From the NCBI RefSeq assembly GCF_039543225.1, contig NZ_BAABJI010000002.1:992001-1056000 (forward strand): a stretch of 64,000 bases of DNA. The letters run 5' to 3'. Below are positions 9,016 to 17,818 of this stretch, piece by piece. Positions within the stretch are counted from its first letter, which is position 1. Each line of letters opens with the position of its first letter. The stretch comes from Mucilaginibacter defluvii (GTDB lineage: Bacteria > Bacteroidota > Bacteroidia > Sphingobacteriales > Sphingobacteriaceae). The notes beneath the pieces were generated by a model that saw only the letters and a list, made by a program, of their open reading frames with translations, did not search any database and was not told the origin of the DNA. The translations under genes were made by a program, and so were the position numbers.

Positions 9016-9969
9016 TCAGTATTCGAGCAGGTAAATTTTTTTATTGGCGTAATCCCAGATCGTTTTAAATTGCGTTAAGAAACGGTAACCCAGATTCATG
9101 AGGTTTGGTTCAGTGATCCCGAGCTCTCTTCTGATGACTCGGGTATCCTTCAGCGAAGACTTCTCTACGCCCTTTAGGTCAGATTTATATTTTCCGTCGA
9201 TGATAATATCCTTAATGGTAAGTATCGTATCGCCGCCGCTGTCCGTTCCGGAGATGCGAACAGCGCCCCGGCCTTTCAAGGCTCGGGCAGAAGGTTCATC
9301 CAGTTGCAGCAGGCCGTTCTGACCCGTATCAAATGCTCCTAAAACAGGGGTCCCGCTTATCGTTAATTTTACCATGGGATGATTGGGCAGCTTCCTGTTC
9401 TCAAATCCAATCACCGCTAATAGTTTCTCGCCCTTCAGGAAATCCTGGTCTTTGTTCCGTTCTGCGGTGTTCCTGTAAAAGGTCACCTTCCGGTGCAGAT
9501 AGTCCAGCTTGAAAAGATAACCATCGAAGAAGTCGTGTCCGAGGTAGCCGAGACAATCCGGCGTAATATATTTCTGAAGAAAATCGTAGTTACCGCTGCT
9601 GACATTTTCGAGGTTCCGGTAAGTGATGCCATTCGTAAATCTGACCTCCCTGATCATGTCATTCGTGCTGGTCCTGAATGCATTCCCGCTGCCGGTGACA
9701 CCCGTACTCTTCGTCCTTTTGCCGGGAAGATTTACCAGGTTGTCATTCAGCGACAGTGATGTCCTGAAGCCGGTATCGAACATGAATTTGCCGCTGACCC
9801 CGTTCACCGAACCGGCGATGAAAGGATACCCGTTGATCAGGGTAATGGGGAAAACGACGGAGTCCCCATGCAATACGGGTGTTTTTTCGAAGTCCTGCGC
9901 ATTCGCATGGGAACCGAAAGCCAGTATCAAACAGATGACAGGGAACCAGGTCAGGCGAAAGCGTGTCAT
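9016..9969 (-). CDS. Exported retropepsin-like aspartyl protease family protein
   Basis: The protein has two D-T-G motifs in one chain, GKFMFDTGFRTSL and GAFDTGQNGLL, as in bilobal pepsin/retropepsin-like proteins. From the ATG at 9969 (318 aa) it begins with a clean signal peptide (MTRFRLTWFPVICLILAFGS, cleavage near HANA-Q), pointing to the periplasm. An earlier in-frame ATG at 10020 overlaps the stop of the upstream gene in an ATGA arrangement and is an alternative start. Bacteroidota carry many such proteins of unknown target. It is cotranscribed with the sensor/redox genes upstream. Confidence 0.8.
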   Translation of the reverse strand: MTRFRLTWFPVICLILAFGSHANAQDFEKTPVLHGDSVVFPITLINGYPFIAGSVNGVSGKFMFDTGFRTSLSLNDNLVNLPGKRTKSTGVTGSGNAFRTSTNDMIREVRFTNGITYRNLENVSSGNYDFLQKYITPDCLGYLGHDFFDGYLFKLDYLHRKVTFYRNTAERNKDQDFLKGEKLLAVIGFENRKLPNHPMVKLTISGTPVLGAFDTGQNGLLQLDEPSARALKGRGAVRISGTDSGGDTILTIKDIIIDGKYKSDLKGVEKSSLKDTRVIRRELGITEPNLMNLGYRFLTQFKTIWDYANKKIYLLEY

Positions 9970-10016
9970 ATAGTTTAAAGATAGTTGTTTTTGATTTGCT
10001 GATGTTCGTGGCCGGG

Positions 10017-11684
10017 TCATTTCACCTCGGCAAGATATTTATGAACAAAACTGATCGCCATGGATCCTTCCCCGACGGCGGACGCAACGCGGTTCATCGC
10101 GCCGGCTCTTACGTCGCCTGCCGCAAAAACACCCGGACAACTGGTCTCCAGCAGGTATGGGTCACGCCTCTGCTTCCAGATCCTGCCGTAATCTGTGAGG
10201 TTCTTGAGATCGCGGCCCGTGAGCAGAAAACCTTTGTCATCCTTCATAATGCCCAGTTCTATCCAGTCAGTATAGGGTTTGGCCCCGATGAATATGTAAA
10301 GCGCATCCGCGGGGTGATTGGTCACTTCATTCGTCTCATAAGAACGGATAGCGAGGCTCTCGAGCCGGTCGGAACCATGTGCGGCGGCGACCTCTGACTT
10401 CGGCATCAGATGGATGTTTTCTTCTGCCGCGATCTGGTCGATGAGGTAGGCGGACATGGTAGCAGACAGGTCGTCCTTTCGGATCAGGATGTAAACATTT
10501 CGGGCGAATTTGGAAAGGTACATGGCCGCTTGTCCGGCGGAGTTTCCGCCGCCCACGATATAAACCTCTTTATCCCTGCAGGCGGTGGCCTCGGTCATGG
10601 CGGCGCCGTAATAAATGCCGGCGCCGGTAAGTGCCGCAACACCTTCGGTATCCAGTTTGCGGTAATCCACCCCCGTGGTGATGACAACGCTCCGCGTCAG
10701 GATATCCTCGGCGTCGTCCAGGACGATCCTTTTGTATCCGTCTTTCTGCCCGATCGAACGCACGGAGCACGGCGAAAGAAATTCCGTTCCCAGCCGGGTC
10801 GCCTGCGTGATGGCGCGGCGGGTCAGCTCGGCACCGCTGAGCCCGGTCGGAAACCCTAAATAATTCTCTATCCTCGAGCTCGTACCCGCCTGCCCGCCCG
10901 GGGCGCGGCGTTCGATGAGTAAGGTTTTTAATCCTTCTGAGGCGCCGTAAACGCCAGCCGCTAGGCCAGCGGGACCGGCGCCGATGATCACCACATCATA
11001 GATGTCCCGGCGCTCGATCTGCGGGTTCAGACCGATACGGCCGGCAAGTTCCGCGAGACCCGGCATGGAAAGAACGCTGCCGTCCTCCAGCAAAACCACG
11101 GGCAGGTCAGCCTCGCTGAGGCCATTGTTAGCGAGGAGCTTCTGTCCGTCCTTATCCGTCCTCACGTCCAGCCACTGATAGGGCACCAGATTGCCGGCCA
11201 GGAAGTCCTTCAGTTCATGGGAACTCTGGGAGTACTGATAGCCTATCACCTTGATCCCCCTGAACACCGGATGATAGTCACACTGCCATTCATGCAGCAG
11301 GTCGTCGATCACCGGGAATAAGCGTTCTTCGGGCGGATCCCATGGCTTGACCAGGTAATAGTCCAGCCTCACCTCGTTGATGGCCCGGATCGCGGCATCC
11401 TTATCCGAATAAGCGGTCAGCAGCGCCCGTTTGGCTTCGGGAAAATACTGCATCGCGCGCATCAGGAACTTGACGCCCTGCATTTCGGGCATCCGCTGGT
11501 CTGCCAGGAACAAAGCAACGGCTTCCCCTTTATTGTTCAGTTCAAGCAGGCTATCCAGCGCCTCGCTGATGATGGTCGTGCTCAGGATGCGGTAACGGTC
11601 GCGATAGCGGCTTTTCAGGTCCCGGGTGATCGCCCGCAGTACCTGGGCATCGTCATCAATACAAAATATGATCGGTAAACTCAT
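10017..11684 (-). CDS. Fused response regulator / thioredoxin-reductase-like FAD oxidoreductase
   Basis: This 555-aa protein has three parts. Residues 1-125 are a receiver domain (phospho-Asp in FLADQRMPE, D62; Lys in LVKPWDP, K113). About 135-215 is a thioredoxin-like linker domain without a CxxC. About 226-555 is a TrxR-like flavoprotein, with FAD-binding VVIIGAGPAGLAAG and NADPH-binding VYIVGGGNSAGQ. The redox-active CxxC is incomplete: only C369 remains in TEATAC. It may therefore act as an NADPH oxidase or sensor rather than a thioredoxin reductase. It lies 32 bp downstream of the cNMP-sensor kinase gene, so kinase and response regulator are probably partners. Confidence 0.92.
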   Translation of the reverse strand: MSLPIIFCIDDDAQVLRAITRDLKSRYRDRYRILSTTIISEALDSLLELNNKGEAVALFLADQRMPEMQGVKFLMRAMQYFPEAKRALLTAYSDKDAAIRAINEVRLDYYLVKPWDPPEERLFPVIDDLLHEWQCDYHPVFRGIKVIGYQYSQSSHELKDFLAGNLVPYQWLDVRTDKDGQKLLANNGLSEADLPVVLLEDGSVLSMPGLAELAGRIGLNPQIERRDIYDVVIIGAGPAGLAAGVYGASEGLKTLLIERRAPGGQAGTSSRIENYLGFPTGLSGAELTRRAITQATRLGTEFLSPCSVRSIGQKDGYKRIVLDDAEDILTRSVVITTGVDYRKLDTEGVAALTGAGIYYGAAMTEATACRDKEVYIVGGGNSAGQAAMYLSKFARNVYILIRKDDLSATMSAYLIDQIAAEENIHLMPKSEVAAAHGSDRLESLAIRSYETNEVTNHPADALYIFIGAKPYTDWIELGIMKDDKGFLLTGRDLKNLTDYGRIWKQRRDPYLLETSCPGVFAAGDVRAGAMNRVASAVGEGSMAISFVHKYLAEVK

Positions 11685-11716
11685 AGGTTATCAGTTTAAA
11701 TATTTAAAAGTGATAC

Positions 11717-13111
11717 TTAGCCTTTAATGGGAAACTCCACGATAAAGTCGGTCCGGCCAGGCACGGACTGTACCCTCACAGCGCCTTTATGCTGCCTGAC
11801 GATCCGCATCACGACGTCCAGTCCGAGTCCCGTTCCCTTGCCGATCTGTTTCGTCGTAAAGAACGGATCGAATATCCTGCTCTTCACCTCTCCGGGAATG
11901 CCGCAGCCGTCGTCCGAGACCGTGATGCGCACGCAGTCTTTCGCCCTGCCGGTGGTGATGGTCAGCCGGCCCTGTCTGTTAGGTTCCATGGCGTCCAGCG
12001 CGTTGTCCAGCAGATTGGTCCACACCTGGTTCAGTTCCCCGACCATCGCGTTGACCTCGGGCAAACCGGTGTCGAATTCCTCGACGACCTGCACGTTCCC
12101 ATTTCGGATCTTGTGCTGCAGCATCGTGATCGTACTCCGGATACCGACATGGATATCCGCCAGCTGCCTGCCATGGCCCTGGTCCATGTGTGTATAATTC
12201 TTGACCGCGCCCACAAGGTCCGCTATCCTGCCGGAGGCCTGCTGCACATCAGTGACAATCTTTTCGGTCACCAGGTTGCTGTTGATCCAGTTCAGGACCG
12301 CCGCAACGGCGTCAGCCGGGAGCTGCGCTTCGATATCGTCCAGGTCAGCCACGCTGAAGCCAAAGTCGACAAGATTTTCTGCCGTTTCGGCGGCGCAGGA
12401 CAGATCATGTTTTTCCAGCCTTTCCAATATATCATCTTCGAGCGCGGAGCGCTCCATCATGCTGAGCACGGGTCTCCGGGACAGCGCGGCGAATAATTTA
12501 TCGGCGATAAGATCGACGTCCTTCGGGTCCAGCCGAAGCGACATCAGCCGTTTGAATGCGTCCGGGACCAGCTTGAGATGTTTAATTAAGGCGGCCGCTC
12601 CGCTGACCACGGCCGCCGCGGGGTTGTTAAGCTCGTGGGCCAGTCCGGCGGACAGCTTGCCAAGCGCCATCATTTTTTCATTCTGTTGCTGGAACGCTGT
12701 TGCTTCGCGGATACGGTTCGCCATGACATGAACCAGGGCCTGGGTCAGCAAAAACTGCGAGCGGATCATTTCGTCCAGTTTATTCCTCGGCAGCACCAGG
12801 TAGCGAACGTCTTCAGCGGCTTCAGCGACGATCGTCGCAAACTTGCCCCGTGAGAACGGCAGGTGGCCGCCGATACTGCCCGGCTCGAACGTTCCGGCCT
12901 CATGCAGTTCCTTGCCCTGCGGGACGCTCAGGATCACCTTCCCGGACAAGATGACGAAAGGCCCGGGCATCTCGTCGCCCTGCCTGAACAGGCTGCCGCC
13001 TGCAGGCAGTTCCCGGATGGAACTGCTGTCGATGAACCATTGCAGCTGTTCATCAGGAACGTCTTTAAAATAATCGATGGCCCGGAGCCAGTTTACCGTC
13101 ACTTCTTTCAT
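11717..13111 (-). CDS. Cyclic-nucleotide-binding-domain sensor histidine kinase
   Basis: The N-terminal ~130 residues are a Crp-like cNMP domain (YFKDVPDEQLQWF, ELPAGGSLFRQGDE, GSIGGHLPFSRG). The kinase core follows, with the H-box GKLSAGLAHELNNPA, N-box NLLDNALDAMEP, and G-boxes DDGCGIP and GTGLGLDVVM. There are no membrane helices, so it is a soluble sensor. I chose the ATG at 13111 (464 aa); an upstream in-frame ATG at 13183 would add 24 low-complexity residues. It is first in an operon with the response-regulator/TrxR fusion, a pairing seen in other bacteria where redox or cNMP input drives the flavoprotein. Confidence 0.9.
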   Translation of the reverse strand: MKEVTVNWLRAIDYFKDVPDEQLQWFIDSSSIRELPAGGSLFRQGDEMPGPFVILSGKVILSVPQGKELHEAGTFEPGSIGGHLPFSRGKFATIVAEAAEDVRYLVLPRNKLDEMIRSQFLLTQALVHVMANRIREATAFQQQNEKMMALGKLSAGLAHELNNPAAAVVSGAAALIKHLKLVPDAFKRLMSLRLDPKDVDLIADKLFAALSRRPVLSMMERSALEDDILERLEKHDLSCAAETAENLVDFGFSVADLDDIEAQLPADAVAAVLNWINSNLVTEKIVTDVQQASGRIADLVGAVKNYTHMDQGHGRQLADIHVGIRSTITMLQHKIRNGNVQVVEEFDTGLPEVNAMVGELNQVWTNLLDNALDAMEPNRQGRLTITTGRAKDCVRITVSDDGCGIPGEVKSRIFDPFFTTKQIGKGTGLGLDVVMRIVRQHKGAVRVQSVPGRTDFIVEFPIKG

Positions 13112-13239
13112 AGGTTGAGTTATTGAATGATGACCGTCGGATGAGCGCTTAAATGCGGCTGGGAACAGCGGTTGAACGGGCAAATAAGGTGACCGATGCA
13201 GCGAAATTCCGATCGCTAATGTTCATCACCATCCCGGTC

Positions 13240-13833
13240 TTACGGGGCCTGATCGGTTTTGGACGCGAGCCGTCTCCTGATGATACTGATAAATTCGGGT
13301 GAAACGCCGATGTAGGACGCGATCTGGTATTGCGGAACACGCGGCGGGACGGTGGGATACAGGTCAACGAATTCAAGGTATCTTTCCATTGCTGATTTTC
13401 CGATCGTGCTTAACAGCCTGTTTTGAGTGGTGTACAGGCTTCGCTGGATCAGTATCCGGAAGACGCGTTCGAATTTTGGCACCTCGCGAAGCAGTCTTTG
13501 CTTGTTCTGCGGACTAAGCATGAGTATCTCCGTTTTTTCAAGCGCTTCGATGAAAAAGGTCGACGGCTTCTGCTCATGGAACGAGGCAAGGTCGCTGATC
13601 CACCAGTCTTCGACCGCGAAAGAAAGGATGATCTCGCAGCCATTGATATCGACATGGTAGATCCTTGCGCATCCTTTCACGATGTAGGCTTCGAACTGGC
13701 AGATGTCGCCGGCACGAAGCAGCACCGTCTTGCGGGGTACCAGTTTTCGTTCCAGCAACCCGGTGAAGGTGGCTTTTTCGTCATCCGTCAAAGTGATGTT
13801 CCTGCTGACATTAAGAAGTATATTTTCGAACAT
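13240..13833 (-). CDS. Crp/Fnr-family regulator
   Basis: This 197-aa protein has a cNMP-fold N-terminus (ERKLVPRKTVLLRAGDICQ, YIVKGCARIYHVD) and a C-terminal HTH (QIASYIGVSPEFISIIRRRL). The Arg/Glu pair that binds cAMP in E. coli Crp is not obvious, as in most Bacteroidota homologues. It lies 128 bp upstream of the sensor-kinase start, in the same direction. A perfect 16-bp palindrome (13931-13946) sits 98 bp upstream of its start and recurs at two other Crp/Fnr-linked positions in the window. Confidence 0.9.
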   Translation of the reverse strand: MFENILLNVSRNITLTDDEKATFTGLLERKLVPRKTVLLRAGDICQFEAYIVKGCARIYHVDINGCEIILSFAVEDWWISDLASFHEQKPSTFFIEALEKTEILMLSPQNKQRLLREVPKFERVFRILIQRSLYTTQNRLLSTIGKSAMERYLEFVDLYPTVPPRVPQYQIASYIGVSPEFISIIRRRLASKTDQAP

Positions 13834-13930
13834 CGCGACGGTTGAATATGTTAAGTCTTACAAAATTTTGCCCATTGTCCAGAGATCGGATTATGATGTT
13901 ACAAACATTATAAACTATTAAGATAAACTG

Positions 13931-13946
13931 TTTACCATATGGTAAA
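13931..13946. promoter_or_regulatory. Perfect palindrome, candidate Crp/Fnr-type operator (copy 1)
   Basis: TTTACCATATGGTAAA is a perfect 16-bp palindrome in the non-coding 13834-14077, upstream of the minus-strand Crp/Fnr gene. The same core is found upstream of the Crp/Fnr gene at 35335 (one mismatch) and upstream of the SDR gene at 35981. The repetition next to related regulators is the evidence; binding is inferred. Confidence 0.55.
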
Positions 13947-14077
13947 AAATGAAACTGGCCATGATTTTTTTCAAATATGAACTGCTCTTGTAGACAATGA
14001 GGAACCTGACCGCCCCTTAATAAGCGATATCAGGTAATTAAGATCATCTTTCACCGTCCGGGCTTTTGCCGGGATCC

Positions 14078-14936
14078 TTATCGATATGTGTCCAGAAATG
14101 CCCGTAACGCGCTTGACGGTGTGCCTTCCGACCGGTGGATCAGTACCGTATTCATGGTGCCCAGCTGTTTATTCAGCGGCTGCATTCTAATTTGCCGTCC
14201 GGGATAATATTGCGTAATGATCCCTTCGGGGAGAATGCTGATGCCGATACCGGCTTCAACGAAGTTGATGATTCCTTCGATCGAGTTCAGTATCGTGCTT
14301 TTATATTGAACGACACCCTGTGAGCTTAGCCAGGTTTCCAGCCGTTCCCTGAAAATGCAGCCCTCTGCGAATACCACGATCCTGACCGGCTGATTGATCA
14401 GCAGGTCCCTGAGTTCAGGACCTTGGGCTGCGCTTAATATATATCCAGCCGCTCCTCCATGACCGGGAGCTGTTGCAGGCCCTTCACACTGACCGGCGCG
14501 GAAACGAACGCCGCGTCGAGTTCGTAATTCAGCACCTCGTCGATTAGTCTGTTTCTCATGGCCGACCTGAACTCAAGTTCAACGGCAGGGAACTTTTCCT
14601 CGAATTGCCTGAGTATTTCGGGGGCTTTGAGGGCCATGGTAGTCTATATGCACCCGATCCTCAACGTCCCGGCAACAATTCCCTGTTTTTTATGCTGCTT
14701 TTTGCCTCGTCCAGCAGCTGCCCTATCTGCTTGCAGTAGCGCATCAGAATCTCGCCGGACGGCGTGAGTCCGATCCTGCGGGAATCCCTGTCGAACAATT
14801 CTGCCCCGAATTCCTCTTCCAGGCTTTTGATCCTCGCCGTTACGTTCGATTGCACAGTGAACATGGACTTCGCCGCTTTGGTGAAACTTTGATGCTCGGC
14901 AACCGATTCAAATATCTTCACATCATTCGTATCCAT
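14078..14936 (-). pseudogene. Broken LysR-family regulator
   Basis: Three adjacent minus-strand frames together make one LysR protein of about 286 aa. The HTH is at 14936-14661 (SFTKAAKSMFTVQSNVTARI); effector-domain part 1 follows around 14637-14434, and part 2 around 14430-14078 (GIGISILPEGIITQYYPGRQ). A one-base shift near 14670 disrupts LPGTLRIGC, a TAG at 14644-14646 replaces what looks like a Glu codon, and a second shift lies near 14440. It is divergent from the hydrolase at 15031, the usual LysR target arrangement, so that gene may have lost its regulator. Sequencing errors could explain the shifts but less easily the stop. Confidence 0.82.
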
Positions 14937-15030
14937 ATTTTAAAATCATTAAAAGTGATTTATATTATCATAATTAATCGTTTTTAATAATCAAATATCA
15001 AATTTAACTTTGATATAAAATAATGACAAA

Positions 15031-16005
15031 ATGCACAAAATAGCCCAACGCCTCATCATCTGTTCATCGCTCATCATCTCGCTGGCAGTGACATCAGCGG
15101 CACAGCGAAAAGGAAACATAATTAAAGATCATCATATGGGAACTACATCAATTCATTACCGCACTGTCCGTGTGAACAACCTCAATATCTTCTACCGGGA
15201 AGCCGGGAATCCTTCCGCGCCTGCAATCCTCTTGCTGCATGGTTATCCAACCTCGTCGCATATGTTCAGGAATCTGATACCGCAGCTCAAAGACAACTAT
15301 CATGTGATCGCACCGGATCTGCCCGGTTTCGGCAATTCGGATGCCCCAGGACATCGGGATTTCGCCTACACTTTCGACAACCTGGCTGAAACGATGCAGG
15401 GGTTTATTGACCGGCTGGCCCTGAAGCGATTCGCGATCTACATCTTCGATTACGGTTCGCCAGTTGGCCTGCGCCTGGCCATGCGCAACCCGGAAAAGAT
15501 CACCGGCATCATTTCACAGAACGGCAACGCCTATGAGGAAGGGCTGAGCAAGGAATGGGACCCGATCCAAAAATACTGGAGAGATCCTTCACAAGCGAAC
15601 CGTGACGCCCTCAGGGATTTCGTTTCGGAGAAGGCCACACGGTTCCAATACCATGAAGGCGTAGCCGATGCGTCCCTCATCGCTCCGGAGACGTATATGC
15701 TTGATCAGCGCCTGCTGGACAGGCCCGGTAATATCGACATACAGCTTGACCTGGTCAGGGATTACCGGACCAATGTGGCATTGTACCCCAGGTTCCATGA
15801 ATACTTTAAAAAATACCAGCCGAAAACGCTCCTGGTCTGGGGTAACCGCGACCCTTATTTTCTGCCCGCCGGTGCGAAAGCGTACTTAAAAGACCTGCCT
15901 GCCGCCAAACTAAAATTTTATGACACCGGCCACTTTGCACTGGAAACCCATGCAGAGGAGATCGGTACAGAGATCATTGCGTTCATGGCGACACTGCCTG
16001 AGTAA
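15031..16005 (+). CDS. Exported alpha/beta hydrolase (haloalkane dehalogenase / epoxide hydrolase-like)
   Basis: This 324-aa protein has an N-terminal signal segment (IICSSLIISLAVTSAAQ) and then the alpha/beta-hydrolase core. HGYP (70-73) is the oxyanion region, D140 in IFDYGSPVG sits at the nucleophile elbow, D274 is in WGNRDPYF, and H301 is in DTGHFALE. An Asp rather than Ser nucleophile is typical of dehalogenases and epoxide hydrolases. The likely location is the periplasm. Its divergent LysR regulator is broken. The substrate is unknown. Confidence 0.87.
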   Translation: MHKIAQRLIICSSLIISLAVTSAAQRKGNIIKDHHMGTTSIHYRTVRVNNLNIFYREAGNPSAPAILLLHGYPTSSHMFRNLIPQLKDNYHVIAPDLPGFGNSDAPGHRDFAYTFDNLAETMQGFIDRLALKRFAIYIFDYGSPVGLRLAMRNPEKITGIISQNGNAYEEGLSKEWDPIQKYWRDPSQANRDALRDFVSEKATRFQYHEGVADASLIAPETYMLDQRLLDRPGNIDIQLDLVRDYRTNVALYPRFHEYFKKYQPKTLLVWGNRDPYFLPAGAKAYLKDLPAAKLKFYDTGHFALETHAEEIGTEIIAFMATLPE

Positions 16006-16010
16006 TGCGC

Positions 16011-16045
16011 GCCCGGGTCTGCCGGTCTGCGATCTTCACCCGGGC
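16011..16045 (+). terminator. Possible terminator hairpin after the hydrolase gene
   Basis: GCCCGGGT (16011-16018) pairs with ACCCGGGC (16038-16045) across a 19-base loop. It lies just after the plus-strand hydrolase stop and before a TGTTTTCATT run. The long loop makes it only a moderate candidate. Confidence 0.35.
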
Positions 16046-16096
16046 CGGCATGTTTTCATTAAAACGGGCGTTTGCCCGGCACCTGCCCGAGCGGAA

Positions 16097-17065
16097 TCAG
16101 CCCGCGGGACGGGTCTCCGTTCCCTGACTGTCCGGGACGCTGCCGGGCCTTCGGTGTTGCACACTTAAGGCCCTTCGGAATTCCAGCGGTGAGCTTCCGG
16201 TCTTTCGCCTGAATAACTTGTTAAGCGATTGCGGATGCTTAAATCCCAGCTGGTATGCGATCTCCGAGACGGTCAGATCAGTGACCGATAGATATTCTTT
16301 CGCCCTGTCGACCAGCTTTTCCTGGATATGATACTGCGCGCCCTCGCCGGTGATCGACCGAAGCAGATCGCTGAAGTAATGCGGCGAAAGATGAAGACAG
16401 GCCGCTATATACTCGACGGTCGGGATACCGGACCTCAAAGCCAGTTTTTTCTCATAATACCCATCCATGATCTGATCCAGCTTGATGATCGCAGCATGGT
16501 TGACGGTCTTGCGCGTGGCAAACTGCCGTTCATAGAATCGGTTGCTGTAAGTCAGCAGCAGTTCTATCTGCGCGATGATCACCTCCTGCGAGTGTTCATC
16601 GAGCTCCCGGTATTCCTCTTCGATATTCAGCAGGATCCCGGTGATACAATGCTCTTCCTTTTCGGAAAGGTGGAGTGCTTCACTGGCAACGTAAGAAAAG
16701 AAACCGAAATTCTTGATCCTGGAAGCGAGCGGGAAGCCATACAGAAAATCCTGGTGAAAGAACAGTGCGTACCCGGCGTCCTCGCCGCTTTCATAGACCA
16801 GCGGTCCGTCGAAGGAAAGGATCTGCTTGGGGGCGATAAAGGTCAGTACACCACGATCGTGGTCGTATGCCTGCCCGCCATACTGCATTTTACTTTTTAA
16901 ATTCCTTTTCAGTGCGATGCAGTAAAAATTCAGCGAAAATCGTTCCCAGATCGGATCGTCTGCCGCACGAACATCCGCTACCCGGACCACACTGACCAAA
17001 GGATGCAGCGGTTCGGGTAAGGATAGCAGCCGGTGCTTATCCAGGATAGTGCTGATTATATTCAT
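16097..17065 (-). CDS. AraC-family transcriptional regulator
   Basis: This 322-aa protein has an N-terminal ligand domain (residues ~20-190) of the type common in Bacteroidota (FTFIAPKQILSFDG-like; here VLTFIAPKQILSFDG). The C-terminal AraC DNA-binding domain has two HTHs (YIAACLHLSPHYFSDLLRSI and EIAYQLGFKHPQSLNKLFRR), and a G+C-rich tail follows the usual end. It lies downstream of the isochorismatase gene in the same direction, separated by a hairpin, so it probably has its own promoter. Confidence 0.92.
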   Translation of the reverse strand: MNIISTILDKHRLLSLPEPLHPLVSVVRVADVRAADDPIWERFSLNFYCIALKRNLKSKMQYGGQAYDHDRGVLTFIAPKQILSFDGPLVYESGEDAGYALFFHQDFLYGFPLASRIKNFGFFSYVASEALHLSEKEEHCITGILLNIEEEYRELDEHSQEVIIAQIELLLTYSNRFYERQFATRKTVNHAAIIKLDQIMDGYYEKKLALRSGIPTVEYIAACLHLSPHYFSDLLRSITGEGAQYHIQEKLVDRAKEYLSVTDLTVSEIAYQLGFKHPQSLNKLFRRKTGSSPLEFRRALSVQHRRPGSVPDSQGTETRPAG

Positions 17066-17112
17066 TTAAGACCTCATATCATTTTTTCGCCGTTTCAGAC
17101 GTATATATCAAT

Positions 17113-17142
17113 AACAGGCCGGGTCTTCAGACCCGGTCTGTT
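17113..17142 (-). terminator. Strong hairpin after the isochorismatase gene
   Basis: CCGGGTCT and AGACCCGG pair head to head, extended outward by AACAG/CTGTT after one mismatch. On the minus strand it follows the stop of the gene at 17159 by about 16 bases. The following T-rich tract is weak, so efficiency is uncertain. Confidence 0.5.
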
Positions 17143-17158
17143 GCTTTTCCGGCTGGGA

Positions 17159-17791
17159 TCACCAGCGGAGTGTTTCCACGAAAAAGGAGCCGTTCTCCAT
17201 CAGGTTGTCGAAGAACAGTTGTTTGGTCTCCAGCCGGTTCCAGTCGCGCTGCAGTTCACAGCCGTACTGGGTCACCGAAGACAATTGTACGCCGGCCTGT
17301 TCCATCCGGCGCAGGGCCACCTCGTGGGCGATCCGGGAGGTACCGCCGACGGCATCGACGATCGTGTAGATCTCGTATCCTTCTTTCAGCAGGTCGAGCG
17401 CCGGAAAACTCAGGCAGACCTCGGTCCACAGCGCGCAGATCACCAGTTTTTTTCTGTTGAGCGCCTTTACGGCGTCCTGGAATTCTTTGTCTTCCCAGGA
17501 ATTGACCGTCGTGCGATCAATCTCCTGCACGTCGGGCAGTACCTCTTTCAGATGTTTGATGGTCGGTTTGTTGATACCGCTTTGCACGTTGACCGTGGTC
17601 AGGATGATTGGTACGTTGAATCCCTTTGCCAGTTTGGTTACAATGACAATGTTCTTGACCAGTTCTTCATGGTCCATCGACCGAACGGAATTGACCTGAA
17701 GCGGCTGGTAATCGATCAGGATAAGGGCTGAATTTTCAGGTGTGATCAGGTGATCGTTCTTCGGATCACGGATAGGTGTGATGCTGCTCAT
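17159..17791 (-). CDS. Isochorismatase-family cysteine hydrolase (YcaC-like), copy 1
   Basis: This 210-aa protein has the family pattern: catalytic Asp in ALILIDYQPLQ, RTTVNSWED, and the nucleophilic Cys in ICALWTEVCLSFPALD. The C-terminal half carries ALRRMEQAGVQ and ELQRDWNR. It is a cytoplasmic protein by lack of a signal. The family includes amidases and uncharacterised YcaC octamers; the substrate is unknown. It is the last gene of a four-gene minus-strand operon (amidohydrolase, porin, M17-N-like protein, this gene; gaps 25, 12 and 27 bp). Confidence 0.9.
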   Translation of the reverse strand: MSSITPIRDPKNDHLITPENSALILIDYQPLQVNSVRSMDHEELVKNIVIVTKLAKGFNVPIILTTVNVQSGINKPTIKHLKEVLPDVQEIDRTTVNSWEDKEFQDAVKALNRKKLVICALWTEVCLSFPALDLLKEGYEIYTIVDAVGGTSRIAHEVALRRMEQAGVQLSSVTQYGCELQRDWNRLETKQLFFDNLMENGSFFVETLRW

Positions 17792-17818
17792 GGTATGTAT
17801 ATTTAAATGGTTAATAAA

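Noticed and set aside
8217..9068. 283-aa plus-strand open frame
   Set aside because: It is antisense to the esterase and DUF4345-like genes, with irregular composition and no motif.
11727..12731. Several plus-strand open frames of 150-235 aa
   Set aside because: All lie opposite the sensor histidine kinase and mirror its codons.
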